DNA from: AC-69 sp963751665
Lineage (GTDB): Bacteria > Actinomycetota > UBA4738 > HRBIN12
Direction: 5' to 3'
Length of the DNA: 64,000 nucleotides
NCBI GenBank assembly: GCA_963751665.1
Contig: CAVVVF010000004.1
Span: 372,001 to 436,000 of the forward strand
The notes under the pieces are model-generated. The model was not told the origin of the DNA, ran no database searches, and worked only from the letters and a program-made list of their open reading frames with translations. The stretch's first letter is position 1. Every line of letters starts with the position of its first letter. Positions 45,323 to 54,599 of the stretch are shown piece after piece. Made by a program: the position numbers and the translations under genes.

Positions 45323-46501
45323 ATGACGTCGCGGTGGAGGCTCGCGCTCCACGTCGACTGGCGCCGATTCCTTGTCAGCTGGTTCGCACTGCCGGCGGCC
45401 GCGCTCGCCGCGCTCCTGATCGGGGCGGGGATGCTGCTCGCGCTCGGCGCCAATCCGCTGACCGGCTATCGAGCCTTGCTCGAAGGAGCGTTCGGCAGCG
45501 TCGACAGCCTGGTCAACACCGCGATCAAGGCAGTGCCGCTCGTCCTCGTCGGCGTCGGCATCTGCATCGCGTTCCGCGCGAACGTGCTCAACATCGGCGG
45601 CGAGGGTCAGCTCGTGATGGGTGGCCTCGCCTCCACGGCGACGGCCCTGGCGCTCCCCGACCTGCCGAGGCCGCTCCTCGTCCCCTTGGTGCTCCTCGCC
45701 GGCGCGGTCGGCGGCGCGACCTGGGGCGCGATCCCGGGGTCCTTGAAGGCCTACTTCAACGTCAATGAGATCCTGTCCACGATCATGCTGAACATCGTCG
45801 CGGTTCAGATCATGAACTACCTGCTCAGCGGGCCGCTGGTCGACAAGTCGTTTTCTGGGTTCTCGCTCATCCCGCAGACCAAGCGGCTGTCGCCGAACGC
45901 GGATCTTCCGGTTCTCGTAGCCGGCACCCACCTCCATGCGGGGGTCATCGTGGCCGTGCTCGCGGCGGTCGCCGCCTACGTGCTGCTGTGGCGTACGGGA
46001 TTCGGCTTCCGCCTGCGCGCGGTGGGGCTGTCGCGAGAGGCGTCGGGCTACGCTGGCATGCCGGTCAAGCGGACGATCACGCTCGCGCTCACGCTGAGCG
46101 GCGCGATGGCGGGTCTCGCCGGCGCCGTGCTCGTCTTCGGCAGCGCGTCGCACCGGATGGTCACGGACGGAACGGCGACGGGGTTCACTGGCTCCGCCGG
46201 GTTCAACGGCATCGTCGCGGCGCTCTTCGGCGGTCTCAACCCGCTATGGACGATGGGGTCGGGGTTCGTGTTCGGGGGGCTGCTCGTTGGAGGCAACGCG
46301 ATGCAGATCGCCGTCCAGGTCCCAACCGCGCTGATCGTGGCCCTGAACGGCCTGCTCGTGGTGTTCGTGGTCTCGATCGAGTACGTGCGACGCCGTTCCC
46401 GGCTCCATCTTGAGTCCCCTCGAGAGGCGGCGGGTGCCGGCTCCGAGGCCGAACGGGTTGGCGCCGGCCCGTCGCCCTCGACGGAGAGGATCGAGGAATG
46501 A
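45323..46501 (+). CDS. BMP-type nucleoside ABC transporter permease 1
   Basis: 392 residues from ATG 45323. BPD_transp_2 family permease of the simple sugar/purine nucleoside class (YufP/BmpB-like): NIGGEGQLVMGGLAS, NEILSTIMLNIVAVQIMNYL, GFRLRAVGLSREASGYAGM and FGGLNPLWTMGSGFVFGGLL in parts. About nine membrane helices. Its stop overlaps the second permease (ATGA). The BMP receptor and ATPase genes follow, so this is a complete import system in the order permease-permease-receptor-ATPase. The C-terminal 30 residues are a variable tail. Confidence 0.93.
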   Translation: MTSRWRLALHVDWRRFLVSWFALPAAALAALLIGAGMLLALGANPLTGYRALLEGAFGSVDSLVNTAIKAVPLVLVGVGICIAFRANVLNIGGEGQLVMGGLASTATALALPDLPRPLLVPLVLLAGAVGGATWGAIPGSLKAYFNVNEILSTIMLNIVAVQIMNYLLSGPLVDKSFSGFSLIPQTKRLSPNADLPVLVAGTHLHAGVIVAVLAAVAAYVLLWRTGFGFRLRAVGLSREASGYAGMPVKRTITLALTLSGAMAGLAGAVLVFGSASHRMVTDGTATGFTGSAGFNGIVAALFGGLNPLWTMGSGFVFGGLLVGGNAMQIAVQVPTALIVALNGLLVVFVVSIEYVRRRSRLHLESPREAAGAGSEAERVGAGPSPSTERIEE

Positions 46502-47430
46502 GGCAGTTCTTCACGCTCGCGGTCCTGACGGCGACGGTCGCCTCGGGGATCCGCCTGGCGACCCCATTCCTCCTCGCCAGCCTCGGGGAGACGGTCGGAC
46601 AGCGGAGCGGGGTCCTCAACCTCGGCGTTGACGGCATCATGCTGCTCGGCGCGTTCGGCGCCTACTACACGGCGCTGCATGCGCAGAACCTGTGGCTTGC
46701 CGTCCTCGTGGGCGCGCTCGTCGGCGCGCTGATGGGGCTGATCACGGCAGTCGTGAGCGTGACGATGAAGGCCGAGCAAGGCATCAGCGGAATCGGGGTG
46801 TTCCTGTTCGGTCTCGGGCTGTCCGATCTGCTCTTCCAGAAGTTCGTCGGCACGCCGCTCCCGATCGACACGCTCCCGACCGCGAGGGTTCCGCTCCTTG
46901 CGAGCATCCCGACGATCGGCAAGATGCTCTTCCAGGCGAACCTCATGGTGTACGTGGCGTTCCTGCTCGTGCCGGCCGTCGCGTTCGTCTTGAACCGGAC
47001 CACGTACGGGACCAACATCAAGGCGGTCGGCGAGAATCCGGCCGCCGCCGACAGCGTCGGTGTGAACGTCGCCTGGGTTCGCTACTCGACGATCATCATC
47101 GGGAGCTCGCTCGCCGGCCTGGCCGGCGCGACCCTCGCGATCCAGCTCGGCATCTTCCAGCAGAACCTCACGCAGGGACAGGGGTTCATCGCGGTCGCCC
47201 TCGTGTACTTCGGCGCTTGGCGTCCCTCGGGCGTCATGGCCGGTTCGCTCCTGTACGGGCTGGTGGCGGCGATCGTCCTCACGTGGAAGACTCTCGGGAT
47301 CATCCCGCAGAGCGCCTCGGACCTCGCGGCGATGGCGCCGGCCGTGCTGACGGTCGTCGCGCTCGTCGTGGTCGCCCGGCGATTCCGCCAACCGGCCGCC
47401 CTGGCCAAGCCCTACGAACGAGGAGGTTGA
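46498..47430 (+). CDS. BMP-type nucleoside ABC transporter permease 2
   Basis: 310 residues, ATG 46498 overlapping the previous stop. Second membrane subunit (YufQ-like): GVLNLGVDGIMLLGAFGAYY, GISGIGVFLFGLGLSDL, GENPAAADSVGVNVAWVRY and GQGFIAVALVYFGAWRPSG. About eight to nine helices. It would form the heterodimeric pore with the preceding subunit. The receptor gene begins 55 bp later with a strong ribosome binding site. Confidence 0.93.
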   Translation: MRQFFTLAVLTATVASGIRLATPFLLASLGETVGQRSGVLNLGVDGIMLLGAFGAYYTALHAQNLWLAVLVGALVGALMGLITAVVSVTMKAEQGISGIGVFLFGLGLSDLLFQKFVGTPLPIDTLPTARVPLLASIPTIGKMLFQANLMVYVAFLLVPAVAFVLNRTTYGTNIKAVGENPAAADSVGVNVAWVRYSTIIIGSSLAGLAGATLAIQLGIFQQNLTQGQGFIAVALVYFGAWRPSGVMAGSLLYGLVAAIVLTWKTLGIIPQSASDLAAMAPAVLTVVALVVVARRFRQPAALAKPYERGG

Positions 47431-47485
47431 CGAACCGGACATTGACGCTGGGGCGCAACGGCAACGAACCAGGAGGGGAGGCATC

Positions 47486-48502
47486 ATGGGTACGAAGTTG
47501 CTCCGAAGGAGCGCGCTGCTGGCCCTGGTCGCCGTGGTGGCGATCATCGCCGCGGCCTGCAGCAACGACGGCACCACCTCGGGGGGAGGCGGGAGCAGCC
47601 CGAGCGCGCCGTTCAAGGTGGCCCTCGTTGCTCCGAGCGCCACGAACGACCTCGCGTTCACGCAGTCGATGTCCGACGCGTTGAACGCGCTGAAGGAGTC
47701 GGAGAACCTCGACATCGCGGTCTCCGACAACCTGTTCGTGGTGGACGACGCGGCGAGCGCGATTCGCAACTACGCCTCGCAGGGATACGACCTCGTCATC
47801 GCGCACGGGTCCCAGTTCGGCGGTTCGGTCGAGCAGATCGCCCCGGATTTCCCTGATGTCTCATTCGCGTGGGGAACCGCCGGTGACACGTTCGGCCTGA
47901 CGAACGTCTACGCGTACCAGGCCGCTTCGGATCAGGGCGGGTACGTTCAGGGCGTGCTCGCGGCCGGCCTCACGAAGAGCAAGGTGATCGGCGTAGTCGG
48001 GCCGATCGAGGTCGGCGACGCGAAGCTGTACGTGGACGGGTTCAAGGCCGGCGTCGAGGCGACGGATCGCTCGATAAGCGTGAAGGTGAACTACACGGGC
48101 TCGTTCAGCGACGTCGGCCTCGCCGCAGAGGCCGCGAGGAGCTTCGTCGCGGCCAAGGCAGACGTCATGACCGGGAGCGCCCAGATGGTCGTGGGAGCGG
48201 TCGGGGTCGCCAAGACCAACGATGTCGCGTGGTTCGGCACGCAGGCGAACCAGACCTCGCTCGCGCCGAGCGTGGTCGTGGCTTCGCAGGTGTATCACTG
48301 GGAGGTCGTGCTCAAGCAGATCATCGACGGGATCAAGGCCGGAACGCTCGGTGGTCAGACATACACGATCGATCTCGAGAACGGCGGCGAGGTCATCGAG
48401 TACAACTCGGACTACAGCCTGTCCGCCGACGTGAAGGCGGCCGGGGATGCCGCGATCGAGGGCATCAAGACCGGGAGCATCCAGACCGGGGTCAAGGAAT
48501 AG
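47486..48502 (+). CDS. BMP-family nucleoside-binding lipoprotein
   Basis: 338 residues from ATG 47486 with AGGAGGGGAGG upstream. Lipoprotein signal ending IIAAACSN, Gly/Ser linker, then a type I periplasmic-binding fold of the Bmp/PnrA/BmpA family (FKVALVAPSATNDLAFTQSM, GYDLVIAHGSQFGGSVEQIA, NVYAYQAASDQGGYVQGVLA). The family binds purine nucleosides and autoinducer-2-like sugars less often. Placed between the permease pair and the ATPase gene. It is the extracellular receptor of this transporter. Confidence 0.93.
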   Translation: MGTKLLRRSALLALVAVVAIIAAACSNDGTTSGGGGSSPSAPFKVALVAPSATNDLAFTQSMSDALNALKESENLDIAVSDNLFVVDDAASAIRNYASQGYDLVIAHGSQFGGSVEQIAPDFPDVSFAWGTAGDTFGLTNVYAYQAASDQGGYVQGVLAAGLTKSKVIGVVGPIEVGDAKLYVDGFKAGVEATDRSISVKVNYTGSFSDVGLAAEAARSFVAAKADVMTGSAQMVVGAVGVAKTNDVAWFGTQANQTSLAPSVVVASQVYHWEVVLKQIIDGIKAGTLGGQTYTIDLENGGEVIEYNSDYSLSADVKAAGDAAIEGIKTGSIQTGVKE

Positions 48503-48532
48503 GGTTCGGCGGGGGGACGAAGGAGAGCGACG

Positions 48533-50170
48533 TTGGAGGGGACCACTCCGGGACGCGACTCGGCGGGTGCCGCGCCGATGGTGGAGATGCGCGGCATCAC
48601 GAAGCGCTTCCCCGGAGTGGTCGCCAACGACCGGATCGACTTCGACGTGCGCGCCCGCGAGGTACACACGCTGCTCGGTGAGAACGGCGCCGGCAAGAGC
48701 ACGCTCATGCGCGTCCTCTACGGCCTGTACCGAGCGGACGAGGGCGAGATCCTCATGCACGGCGCTCGGGTGGACATTGCGTCGCCCGCTGACGCGATCC
48801 GCCACGGGATCGGGATGATCCATCAGCACTTCATGCTCGTGCCCACGCTCACGGTCGCGGAAAACGTGGCGCTCGGGTTGCGATCCTCCCGCTGGCCGCT
48901 CACGGACCCGGACCGCGTCTCCGGACGTATCCGCGAGCTCTCGAGCGGCTACGGGCTCAAGGTCGACCCGGATGCGTACGTGTGGCAGCTCTCGGTGGGC
49001 GAGCGCCAGCGTGTCGAGATCATCAAGGCTCTGTACCGCAACGCCTCTCTGCTCGTTCTCGACGAGCCCACGGCCGTGCTCACGCCGCAGGAGGTGGACG
49101 ACTTCTTCGTCATCCTTCGGCAGATGGTCCATGACGGACGCGGTCTCGTGTTCATCTCGCACAAGATCCGTGAGGTCCTCGCGCTGTCCGACCGCATCAC
49201 TGTCCTCCGCGACGGACGGACGGTGGGCACCGTGGTCCCGGACCAGGTAACGGGGCGCGACCTTGCCCAGATGATGGTGGGCCACGAGCTCGCCCAGGTC
49301 CAGCAAGCCGCCCAGGCACGGCCGGCCGAGGGCCGGCTCATCGTGCGCGATCTCCGCGTCCGTGGAGACCGCGGGACCGAGGCGGTCCGAGGTGTCGGCT
49401 TCGACGTCCGGTCGGGGGAGATCGTGGGCATCGCCGGGGTGTCGGGCAACGGGCAGCGAGAGCTCGCCGAGGCGATCGCGGGCCTTCGCGTCCCGACGGC
49501 CGGCTCGATGTCGCTGGACGGGAGCGAGCTCGCCGGGCGGGGTGCGGGGGAGGTTCGAGAGGCGGGGCTGGGCTACGTCCCGGAGGAGCGGATGCGGGAC
49601 GGAGTGATCCCCGACTTCACGGTTGCGGACAACCTGATGCTCGTCGAGAGCCGCAGCGTCGCGTACACGAGATGGGGGTTCCTCCGCTCGGGCGTCATCC
49701 GCCGCCACTGTGCCGAGCTCGTTTCGGCGTTCAACGTCAAGACGCCGGGACTCGAGACGCCGACGCGCCACCTGTCCGGCGGCAACATCCAGAAGTTGAT
49801 CCTCGCCCGCGAACTGTCGGGACGCCCTCGTGTCCTCCTGGTCGCCCAACCCACGCGCGGCATCGACGTCGGCGCGGCCGAGTACATCCATCGACGGTTG
49901 ATCGAGCAACGGGAACGAGGTACCGCGATCCTGATCGTGTCGGAAGACCTCGACGAGATCGGGTCGCTCTGCGACCGGATCCTCGTTATGTACGAAGGGT
50001 CGATCGTCGGCGAGGTCGACGCGAAGACCACCTCGCGCGAGACGTTGGGGTTGATGATGGCCGGACTGCGCCCAGACGACGGACAGGTCGTCTCGGCGGC
50101 TGCGATGGAGACCAGCGGAGGGACGTCCGCGGTGCCCGGGATCACTGGAGGACCCTCCGCCGCCGGATGA
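48533..50170 (+). CDS. Nucleoside ABC transporter ATP-binding protein (two-domain)
   Basis: 545 residues from TTG 48533 with AAGGAGAG upstream. Two ABC domains: the first has Walker A GENGAGKST, signature-like QLSVGERQRVEIIKAL and LLVLDEPTAVLTP; the second has a degenerate GVSGNGQRELAEAIAG P-loop, HLSGGNIQKLILARELSG and Walker-B-like VLLVAQPTRGIDVGAAEY. This RbsA/YufO-type arrangement with one weak site is normal for the class. Last gene of the transporter operon. The final ~40 residues are Gly/Ala/Ser-rich. Confidence 0.94.
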   Translation: MEGTTPGRDSAGAAPMVEMRGITKRFPGVVANDRIDFDVRAREVHTLLGENGAGKSTLMRVLYGLYRADEGEILMHGARVDIASPADAIRHGIGMIHQHFMLVPTLTVAENVALGLRSSRWPLTDPDRVSGRIRELSSGYGLKVDPDAYVWQLSVGERQRVEIIKALYRNASLLVLDEPTAVLTPQEVDDFFVILRQMVHDGRGLVFISHKIREVLALSDRITVLRDGRTVGTVVPDQVTGRDLAQMMVGHELAQVQQAAQARPAEGRLIVRDLRVRGDRGTEAVRGVGFDVRSGEIVGIAGVSGNGQRELAEAIAGLRVPTAGSMSLDGSELAGRGAGEVREAGLGYVPEERMRDGVIPDFTVADNLMLVESRSVAYTRWGFLRSGVIRRHCAELVSAFNVKTPGLETPTRHLSGGNIQKLILARELSGRPRVLLVAQPTRGIDVGAAEYIHRRLIEQRERGTAILIVSEDLDEIGSLCDRILVMYEGSIVGEVDAKTTSRETLGLMMAGLRPDDGQVVSAAAMETSGGTSAVPGITGGPSAAG

Positions 50171-50293
50171 CGGCGCACCGGGCTCGGGTTCTCCCGACGA
50201 GGGCTACCACGAACGGAGGAGTGCGCGCCATGCTGCTCATCCGAGGCGGCATCGCCGTGAACGCGACGCCGCCCTTCGGGTAGGAACCGATTC

Positions 50294-50398
50294 TTGACGA
50301 ACGACCTGTAACCGCTGGCATACCGTGCAAGTGGCAGTGGTGCATCGTATCTTCCTCAGACGCGCGCGTCGCAGGTTCGATTCCTGCCCGGGGGCACC
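50294..50398 (+). other. tRNA-like element: promoter-like box and T-arm with acceptor tail
   Basis: TTGACG (50294) could serve as a -35 box. A 76-base span (about 50323-50398) ends in a perfect T-arm (GCAGG-TTCGATT-CCTGC, 50371-50387) followed by CCGGGGGCACC, as in tRNA-Arg-like genes ending CGGGGGCACC. An anticodon-like stem-loop (CGTAT-CTTCCTC-AGACG, about 50345-50361) is one mismatch short of pairing, and the 5' acceptor half (expected GCCCCCG) is not found. I read it as a decayed, mis-sequenced or recombined tRNA, possibly an integration-site remnant. The rest of the gap 50,171-50,450 holds no gene. Confidence 0.4.
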
Positions 50399-50450
50399 CC
50401 TGTGATGTCTCGGGACATCGTGCCCACGTGTCACCGATCGGTCGACCGTA

Positions 50451-51089
50451 CTACTTGACGGTCAGCGCTTTCCTCATCCCGGCCTGGTAGTGCCCAGGGA
50501 CGAAGCAGGCCATCTCCCACGTACCGGTCGCGTCGGCAGGGACCGCCAGGCGAAGGGTTACGGCGCCGCCCGGCGCAACCTCGATGATGACGCCGCCTGG
50601 CCCCCCTGCCGCGCCTTCTTCGGTCTCCACCAGCCGATATCCTGTGCCGCTCAGGACTTCCGGCTCCATCATCGCCAACAGGTCATGCTCATAGCCCCCG
50701 CCGGGGAGGAGGGTTCGGCCGACGCTCCAGTGGTGCACGATGCGCCCCACGTTCCGCAGCGTGACGAGGACCGAACGACCGGCAGGCAGGACCGCGGTCT
50801 CTGGGGGGTAACCCGGGGGCGGAGGGGGGCCCGCCACGGTGAAGCTGAACTCGTCCATCAGAAGCACCAGCCGCTGTGCCGCCGGCGATCCCGCCTGCTG
50901 AGTCCCCTCGGTCGGGCTGGCCGTCGGTTCGGGGCCAGCGGGTCCGCAGCTTGCGCCCAACACAGCCGACAGCGCGGCCACCCCGATCAGGGAGCCAGGT
51001 CTGGCCCACCAGGTTCCGGTGCCCCGCCTCGATGCAGGCATACGGGGTGAGCCGTTTCGAGCGGCGTGGGCGTTCCTCCGGACGGTCAC
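50451..51089 (-). CDS. Cupredoxin-like copper-binding lipoprotein
   Basis: 212 residues from GTG 51089, which overlaps the upstream stop (GTGA); ATG 51041 would give a shorter signal peptide. Lipobox SAVLGASC (C48), Pro-rich linker, then a cupredoxin fold. Type-1 copper ligands: His119/His120 (RIVHHWSVG) and C195-x4-H200-x4-M205 (CFVPGHYQAGM). It should carry one electron or store copper in the envelope. The inserted Pro-rich loop VAGPPPPPGYPP is unusual. Next to a small SRPBCC-like protein; the multicopper oxidase is 4 kb away. Confidence 0.88.
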   Translation of the reverse strand: MTVRRNAHAARNGSPRMPASRRGTGTWWARPGSLIGVAALSAVLGASCGPAGPEPTASPTEGTQQAGSPAAQRLVLLMDEFSFTVAGPPPPPGYPPETAVLPAGRSVLVTLRNVGRIVHHWSVGRTLLPGGGYEHDLLAMMEPEVLSGTGYRLVETEEGAAGGPGGVIIEVAPGGAVTLRLAVPADATGTWEMACFVPGHYQAGMRKALTVK

Positions 51090-51556
51090 GTCGGCGCCCC
51101 AGTCTCGGCCCCGAGTGTTTCGCCCACGCGGTCCAGGAAATCCTTGAGCGTCGCCTCAGCGACCCGGTGGAGCAGCGCGCGATCGAGAGCCCTGCCAACG
51201 GCTCCGAGTGGCGGCCGGTACCGGGCGCTGACCGAGAGCTGGGTCCGGTTCCGCCCGAGGGGCGCGATCTCCAAGTCCGCCTCGAGTGACGGGAACAGTC
51301 TCTCCGGTCCGGTGGCCGTCCACGTGAGCGGCAAAATGGTCTTGGACGGGATACGGAAGGGGGTTCCCAGCTCGATCTGGACTTCCTTGCCCAGTCGGTG
51401 GTCGTCGACCGGGAACCCCACCTCGGCCAGCAGGTGCTCCCCGCCGTCCTCGGCGTCGCGGGCCAGCCCCGGCACCCAGACCTCGGGCGCAGCGAGGAGC
51501 CTCGCTTCCACGTCCTCGAACGCGAGCGGCAGATCCAGGAAGTAGCGGATGAACAT
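51086..51556 (-). CDS. SRPBCC/START-like small-molecule-binding protein
   Basis: 156 residues; ATG 51556 (MFIRYFLDLPLAFEDVEARL) chosen over longer in-frame extensions because the following sequence is compact and conserved-looking. Helix-grip pattern: AEVGFPVDDHRLGKEVQIE, TILPLTWTATGPERLFPSLEADLEI, RTQLSVSARYRPPLG and a long C-terminal helix. Ligand unknown. The stop overlaps the cupredoxin start, so the two are co-expressed. No catalytic residues recognised. Confidence 0.72.
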   Translation of the reverse strand: MFIRYFLDLPLAFEDVEARLLAAPEVWVPGLARDAEDGGEHLLAEVGFPVDDHRLGKEVQIELGTPFRIPSKTILPLTWTATGPERLFPSLEADLEIAPLGRNRTQLSVSARYRPPLGAVGRALDRALLHRVAEATLKDFLDRVGETLGAETGAPT

Positions 51557-52065
51557 GCCAACAGAATGGGACCGAAGCGGAGGCCCCCGCAGGGTCGATG
51601 GTCCCGGCCGCCCAGGGACTTCCGACACGTTGCAGGCCGGGGGCTGCAAAGCACACTTCGGTCGCTATGAGGGTCATCCCCGTGAGAGTGCCGTCTGTTC
51701 CAGCCCTGGTTTGGGGCCGAGACGAAGGCCAAACGGGCGACATGTGGAACTCGAACTCTGTGATCTCATGGTTAATCGCCAGCGCTGGTTCTCGATCCTG
51801 GCGGCATCCAGCCGCCGTCCGGCGGTCGGGCACCCGGCTGGCGCGCCGGCCTTGAGATCGCGGCCCGCGATGAAGCGCGAGCCCATGTTCGGTCGAGGCG
51901 GACGGCGACGGTCGCTTCAGCCGATCCTCGATCTCTCGGGCGAGGGCGAGCCCGTGGGGCGTCCGACTCTGGGAACATCCGGGCTTCAGGAGGAAGGTGC
52001 TGTGTAGGCCGCCCGCAGTGCGCGCGAGGCGGTCAGCGAGGGTGAGCGAGTAGGAGGCGCGCGGC
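51557..52065. other. 509-bp gap with no supported gene
   Basis: No reading frame here has recognisable domains or consistent codon use on either strand. A small hairpin (GGCGGC-ATCCA-GCCGCC, 51800-51816) and a larger CGCCAG/CTGGCG stem near 51,775-51,802 are present. A tRNA was considered and not supported. Promoters for the divergent genes on each side are likely here but no clear box was found. Confidence 0.5.
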
Positions 52066-52330
52066 ATGTTCGAACGCATCTTGCTTGCAGCGAACGGTTC
52101 TCCGAGCAGCCGGAAGGCTGTGGAAGTTGCCGCAGACATCGGGCAGAAGTACGGGGCGGAGGTCGTGGTGCTGCACGTCCTCGAACAGCGGATCGAAAGA
52201 GCTCGACGCGGGACTCATCGTGATGGGCTCGCGAGGTTTGTCCGAATGGGAGGGGCTGTTCCTCGCAAGCGTCTCGCATCGCGTGTTGCACCTTGCGCAG
52301 TGCCCGGTCTTCGTCGTGCGATCAGAGTGA
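52066..52330 (+). pseudogene. Universal stress protein remnant with internal deletion
   Basis: The first frame encodes a UspA N terminus (MFERILLAANGSPSSRKAVE, then ADIGQKYGAEVVVLHVLE) and a second frame encodes the UspA C terminus (ELDAGLIVMGSRGLSEWEGL and HRVLHLAQCPVFVVRSE). Together they give about 88 residues against about 140 for the family; the middle (about 50 residues) is missing, and the halves are out of frame at about 52,190. The G-x2-G ATP loop is partly kept. It could be a true decayed gene or an assembly deletion. Confidence 0.75.
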
Positions 52331-52663
52331 CGCTTCCGCTCGAGCCGTTCTCGGACGGTCGGTAGGCAGCGGGATGGACCACGCCCACGCCTAACAGGGA
52401 AGACCATCTCGTCACCGCCCATGACGCAAACAGACGTGGTAGAGCGCCGTACAGGGCTGCGGCCCCGAGGACTGCGGGTCCGGTGCCAAGGCAGCTTCAA
52501 ACCGCCCCGGATGCTCTCGAGTGTTGGGGGCCGGGCTCCGGAAGCCGCGCTCTCAGTCGAGGGGGATGTTCGATGGGCCGTACGTCGGACTCAATTGGGG
52601 GCCATCGGCCCTGGGCCATATGACCTCCCGGCCGGTAGGGTCGAGTGCGAGGAGGGATGTGAG
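52331..52663. other. 333-bp gap with no supported gene
   Basis: Short frames here show no family features. The end of the gap (GAGGAGGGATGTGAG before ATG 52664) holds the ribosome binding site of the 2TM gene. GGCCCTGGGCC near 52,608 is a short palindrome that could be an operator. Otherwise nothing is seen. Confidence 0.45.
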
Positions 52664-52951
52664 ATGGCGATCGATGAGGCCGTTCGGGAGGAGGTCCTTC
52701 GCGAGAGGGCGATCAAGCGCCTCAAGAAGCGGCGCGATTTCTCGGGGCATCTTCTGGTCTATTTCCTGGTCAACGCGTTCCTCGTGACGATCTGGGCTCT
52801 GACCGACGTTCACGGGTTCTTCTGGCCGGTGTTCCCCATCGTGGGCTGGGGCATCGGCGTGGTCATGAACGCGTGGGATGTCTTCCGCAACGACGAGTTC
52901 GACGACGAGCAGATCCGCCGGGAGATGGAACGCCTCCAAGGCCGGAGATGA
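52664..52951 (+). CDS. 2TM-domain small membrane protein
   Basis: 95 residues from ATG 52664, with a GGAGGG ribosome binding site 10 bp before. It has the 2TM-domain pattern: RAIKRLKKRRDFSGHLLVYF, one helix, a tryptophan- and proline-rich loop (TDVHGFFWPVFPIVGWG), a second helix and NAWDVF with an acidic tail. In other bacteria this domain is fused to histidine kinases or stands alone; function unknown. It lies in the stress/metal island between the USP remnant and the GyrI-like gene. Confidence 0.85.
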   Translation: MAIDEAVREEVLRERAIKRLKKRRDFSGHLLVYFLVNAFLVTIWALTDVHGFFWPVFPIVGWGIGVVMNAWDVFRNDEFDDEQIRREMERLQGRR

Positions 52952-53138
52952 CGTCATCTCCGGTTACCCGAGCGCGAGACCCACGAGCAGATTCCCGTGA
53001 CCGGGTGCACGCGGGCCTTCGAGGGAGCGCGTTAGGAGCGTCTACCGAAGATGCTGATGACGGCGGCGAGCACGTTTGGCGCGACAGGCGAGACGCCGAG
53101 CGATCGGGACGTGCTCGCCCAGGAAGGAGGGGTCGATC

Positions 53139-53764
53139 ATGGCAACCGACACACTCGTGAGCGAGCGAGAGCGACTGTACAGGGTGTCCGCAGGCAAGCC
53201 GGACATCGTGCACGTGCCCGAGATGAGCTTCGTGATGATCGACGGGCACGGGGATCCGAACACGTCGCAGGACTACAGGGACGCCATCGAGGCCCTCTAT
53301 GCACTCTCGTACACGCTCAAGTTCGCCCTCATGAAGGAACAGGGGCTCCACGTATCGGGTGGGTCCTCTGGAGGCTCTGTGGTGGGCCGAGGATATGGCC
53401 GCGTTCGACCTCGAGCGCAAGGGCGACTGGAACTGGACCATGATGATCGCTCAGCCTGACGCCGTGACTGTCGACCGGTTCGAGCTGGCCCGTGAGGAGG
53501 CACGGCGGAAGAAGCAGCTTCCGGCGATCGCCACGGGCCCGGCTCGAGCGCTTCGAGGAGGGAGCCTGCGCGCAGGTCCTGCACGTCGGGCCGTTCAGCG
53601 CCGAGGGCCCGACGATCCTGGAGCTCCACGCATTCATCCACGAGCAGGGCCACCGCTTCGACGGCACGCTCCAGAAGCACCACGAGATCTACTTGAGCGA
53701 TCCGCGGCGAAGCGCGCCCGAGAAGTGGAAGACGATCATCCGCCAGCCTTTCTACAACGCGTGA
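53139..53764 (+). CDS. GyrI-like small-molecule-binding protein (two frame errors)
   Basis: About 208 residues, ATG 53139 with AAGGAGGGG. N terminus PDIVHVPEMSFVMIDGHGDP, then YALSYTLKFALMKEQG; after a break near 53,352, RVGPLEALWWAEDMAAFDL; after a second break near 53,535 (one extra G), LERFEEGACAQVLHVGPFSA and TLQKHHEIYLSDPRRSAPEK. The GyrI-like fold binds hydrophobic small molecules and some members hydrolyse cyclopropane-type toxins. Ends at 53764. Alone, without an AraC domain, so it is not a transcription factor. Confidence 0.78.
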
Positions 53765-54178
53765 TCGCACCGCTTCGACAGAGCCTCCACGGATGGGAGA
53801 CGACTCGCGGTATCCGCCCCAACGTCGACGGGACTCATGGCAGGAGGCACCGAGCAGGCTGGTCCTTAGGTTCTGGTCACGGCTCGCTACCCCGTGGTGC
53901 CGGGGCAACTCGCTCCCGCCCAAGACAGCGAGCGCCCGCAGCCAGACCACGTGGTGAACGCGGACCCTCGCAGTCTGGTGCGCCTCTCCCCTCGAGGCCG
54001 CCCGAGCTCGGACCGCACGTCGTTCGGTTCTCATCGGCGCTATGCCCTCGAAATGCTGGTCAACGCCCGGATCGCACGTGTGACCCTTGCCTCCGGCCCT
54101 CATCCTTCACAGTTGTCCTGGTTCGTTCCCTCACGAGCTACGAGCTTCCAGTCGTTGAGTGACCTTGCGGGAGGCGGG
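53765..54178. other. 414-bp gap with no supported gene
   Basis: Frames in this stretch are short or lack family features. Nothing of the preceding GyrI-like protein continues here. The gap ends with GGGAGGCGGG in front of ATG 54179, which fits a ribosome binding site. Confidence 0.4.
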
Positions 54179-54502
54179 ATGACGGTTCGCGCGGTACCGG
54201 GAGGCGTTCTCGTCGAGGTCCGAGTGCGGCCGCGCTCCCGGCCGGGGTGGCAGATCGCTGCTGGCGCTCTCGTGATCCGGGTGGCAGGAGCGCCTGTGGG
54301 CGGCGCCGCGACCGAGGAGGCGCGCCGCGCGCTCGCCAAGGCCCTCGGCGTGGCGCCCAGCCGGGTGTCCCTGCAGCGCGGCGAGCGCTCCCGCACGAAG
54401 GTGTTCGCGGCCGCAGGTGTGGACGAAGAGGCGGCGAAGGCGGCGCTCAGGAGGGCCGCGGGGGATCACCCGGGAGCTGGTGGTCCTGGAGCAGTTGCCT
54501 GA
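54179..54502 (+). CDS. DUF167 (YggU) family protein
   Basis: 107 residues from ATG 54179. The DUF167 core is clear: VRVRPRSRPGWQ, ALVIRVAGAPVGGAATEEAR, LGVAPSRVSLQRGERSRTKV. YggU-type proteins are small alpha/beta proteins of unknown function found widely in bacteria and archaea. The last ~20 residues (GDHPGAGGPGAVA) are not conserved and could reflect a frame slip near the end. It precedes the bacterioferritin remnant by little over 50 bp. Confidence 0.85.
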   Translation: MTVRAVPGGVLVEVRVRPRSRPGWQIAAGALVIRVAGAPVGGAATEEARRALAKALGVAPSRVSLQRGERSRTKVFAAAGVDEEAAKAALRRAAGDHPGAGGPGAVA

Positions 54503-54599
54503 AGTCGAGTTCGAGCATGCGTCGAAACCCTCGACCAACATCGGTGCGTCAGCTCGGACGGATCGCCTTCTACCTCCCTGTTCTTGGCCTCCCTGGACG

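Noticed and set aside
51750..51830. tRNA gene suggested by GGTTCTCGATCC and CCA
   Set aside because: The stem pairing does not make a T-arm with a seven-base loop, and no acceptor stem or anticodon arm fits.
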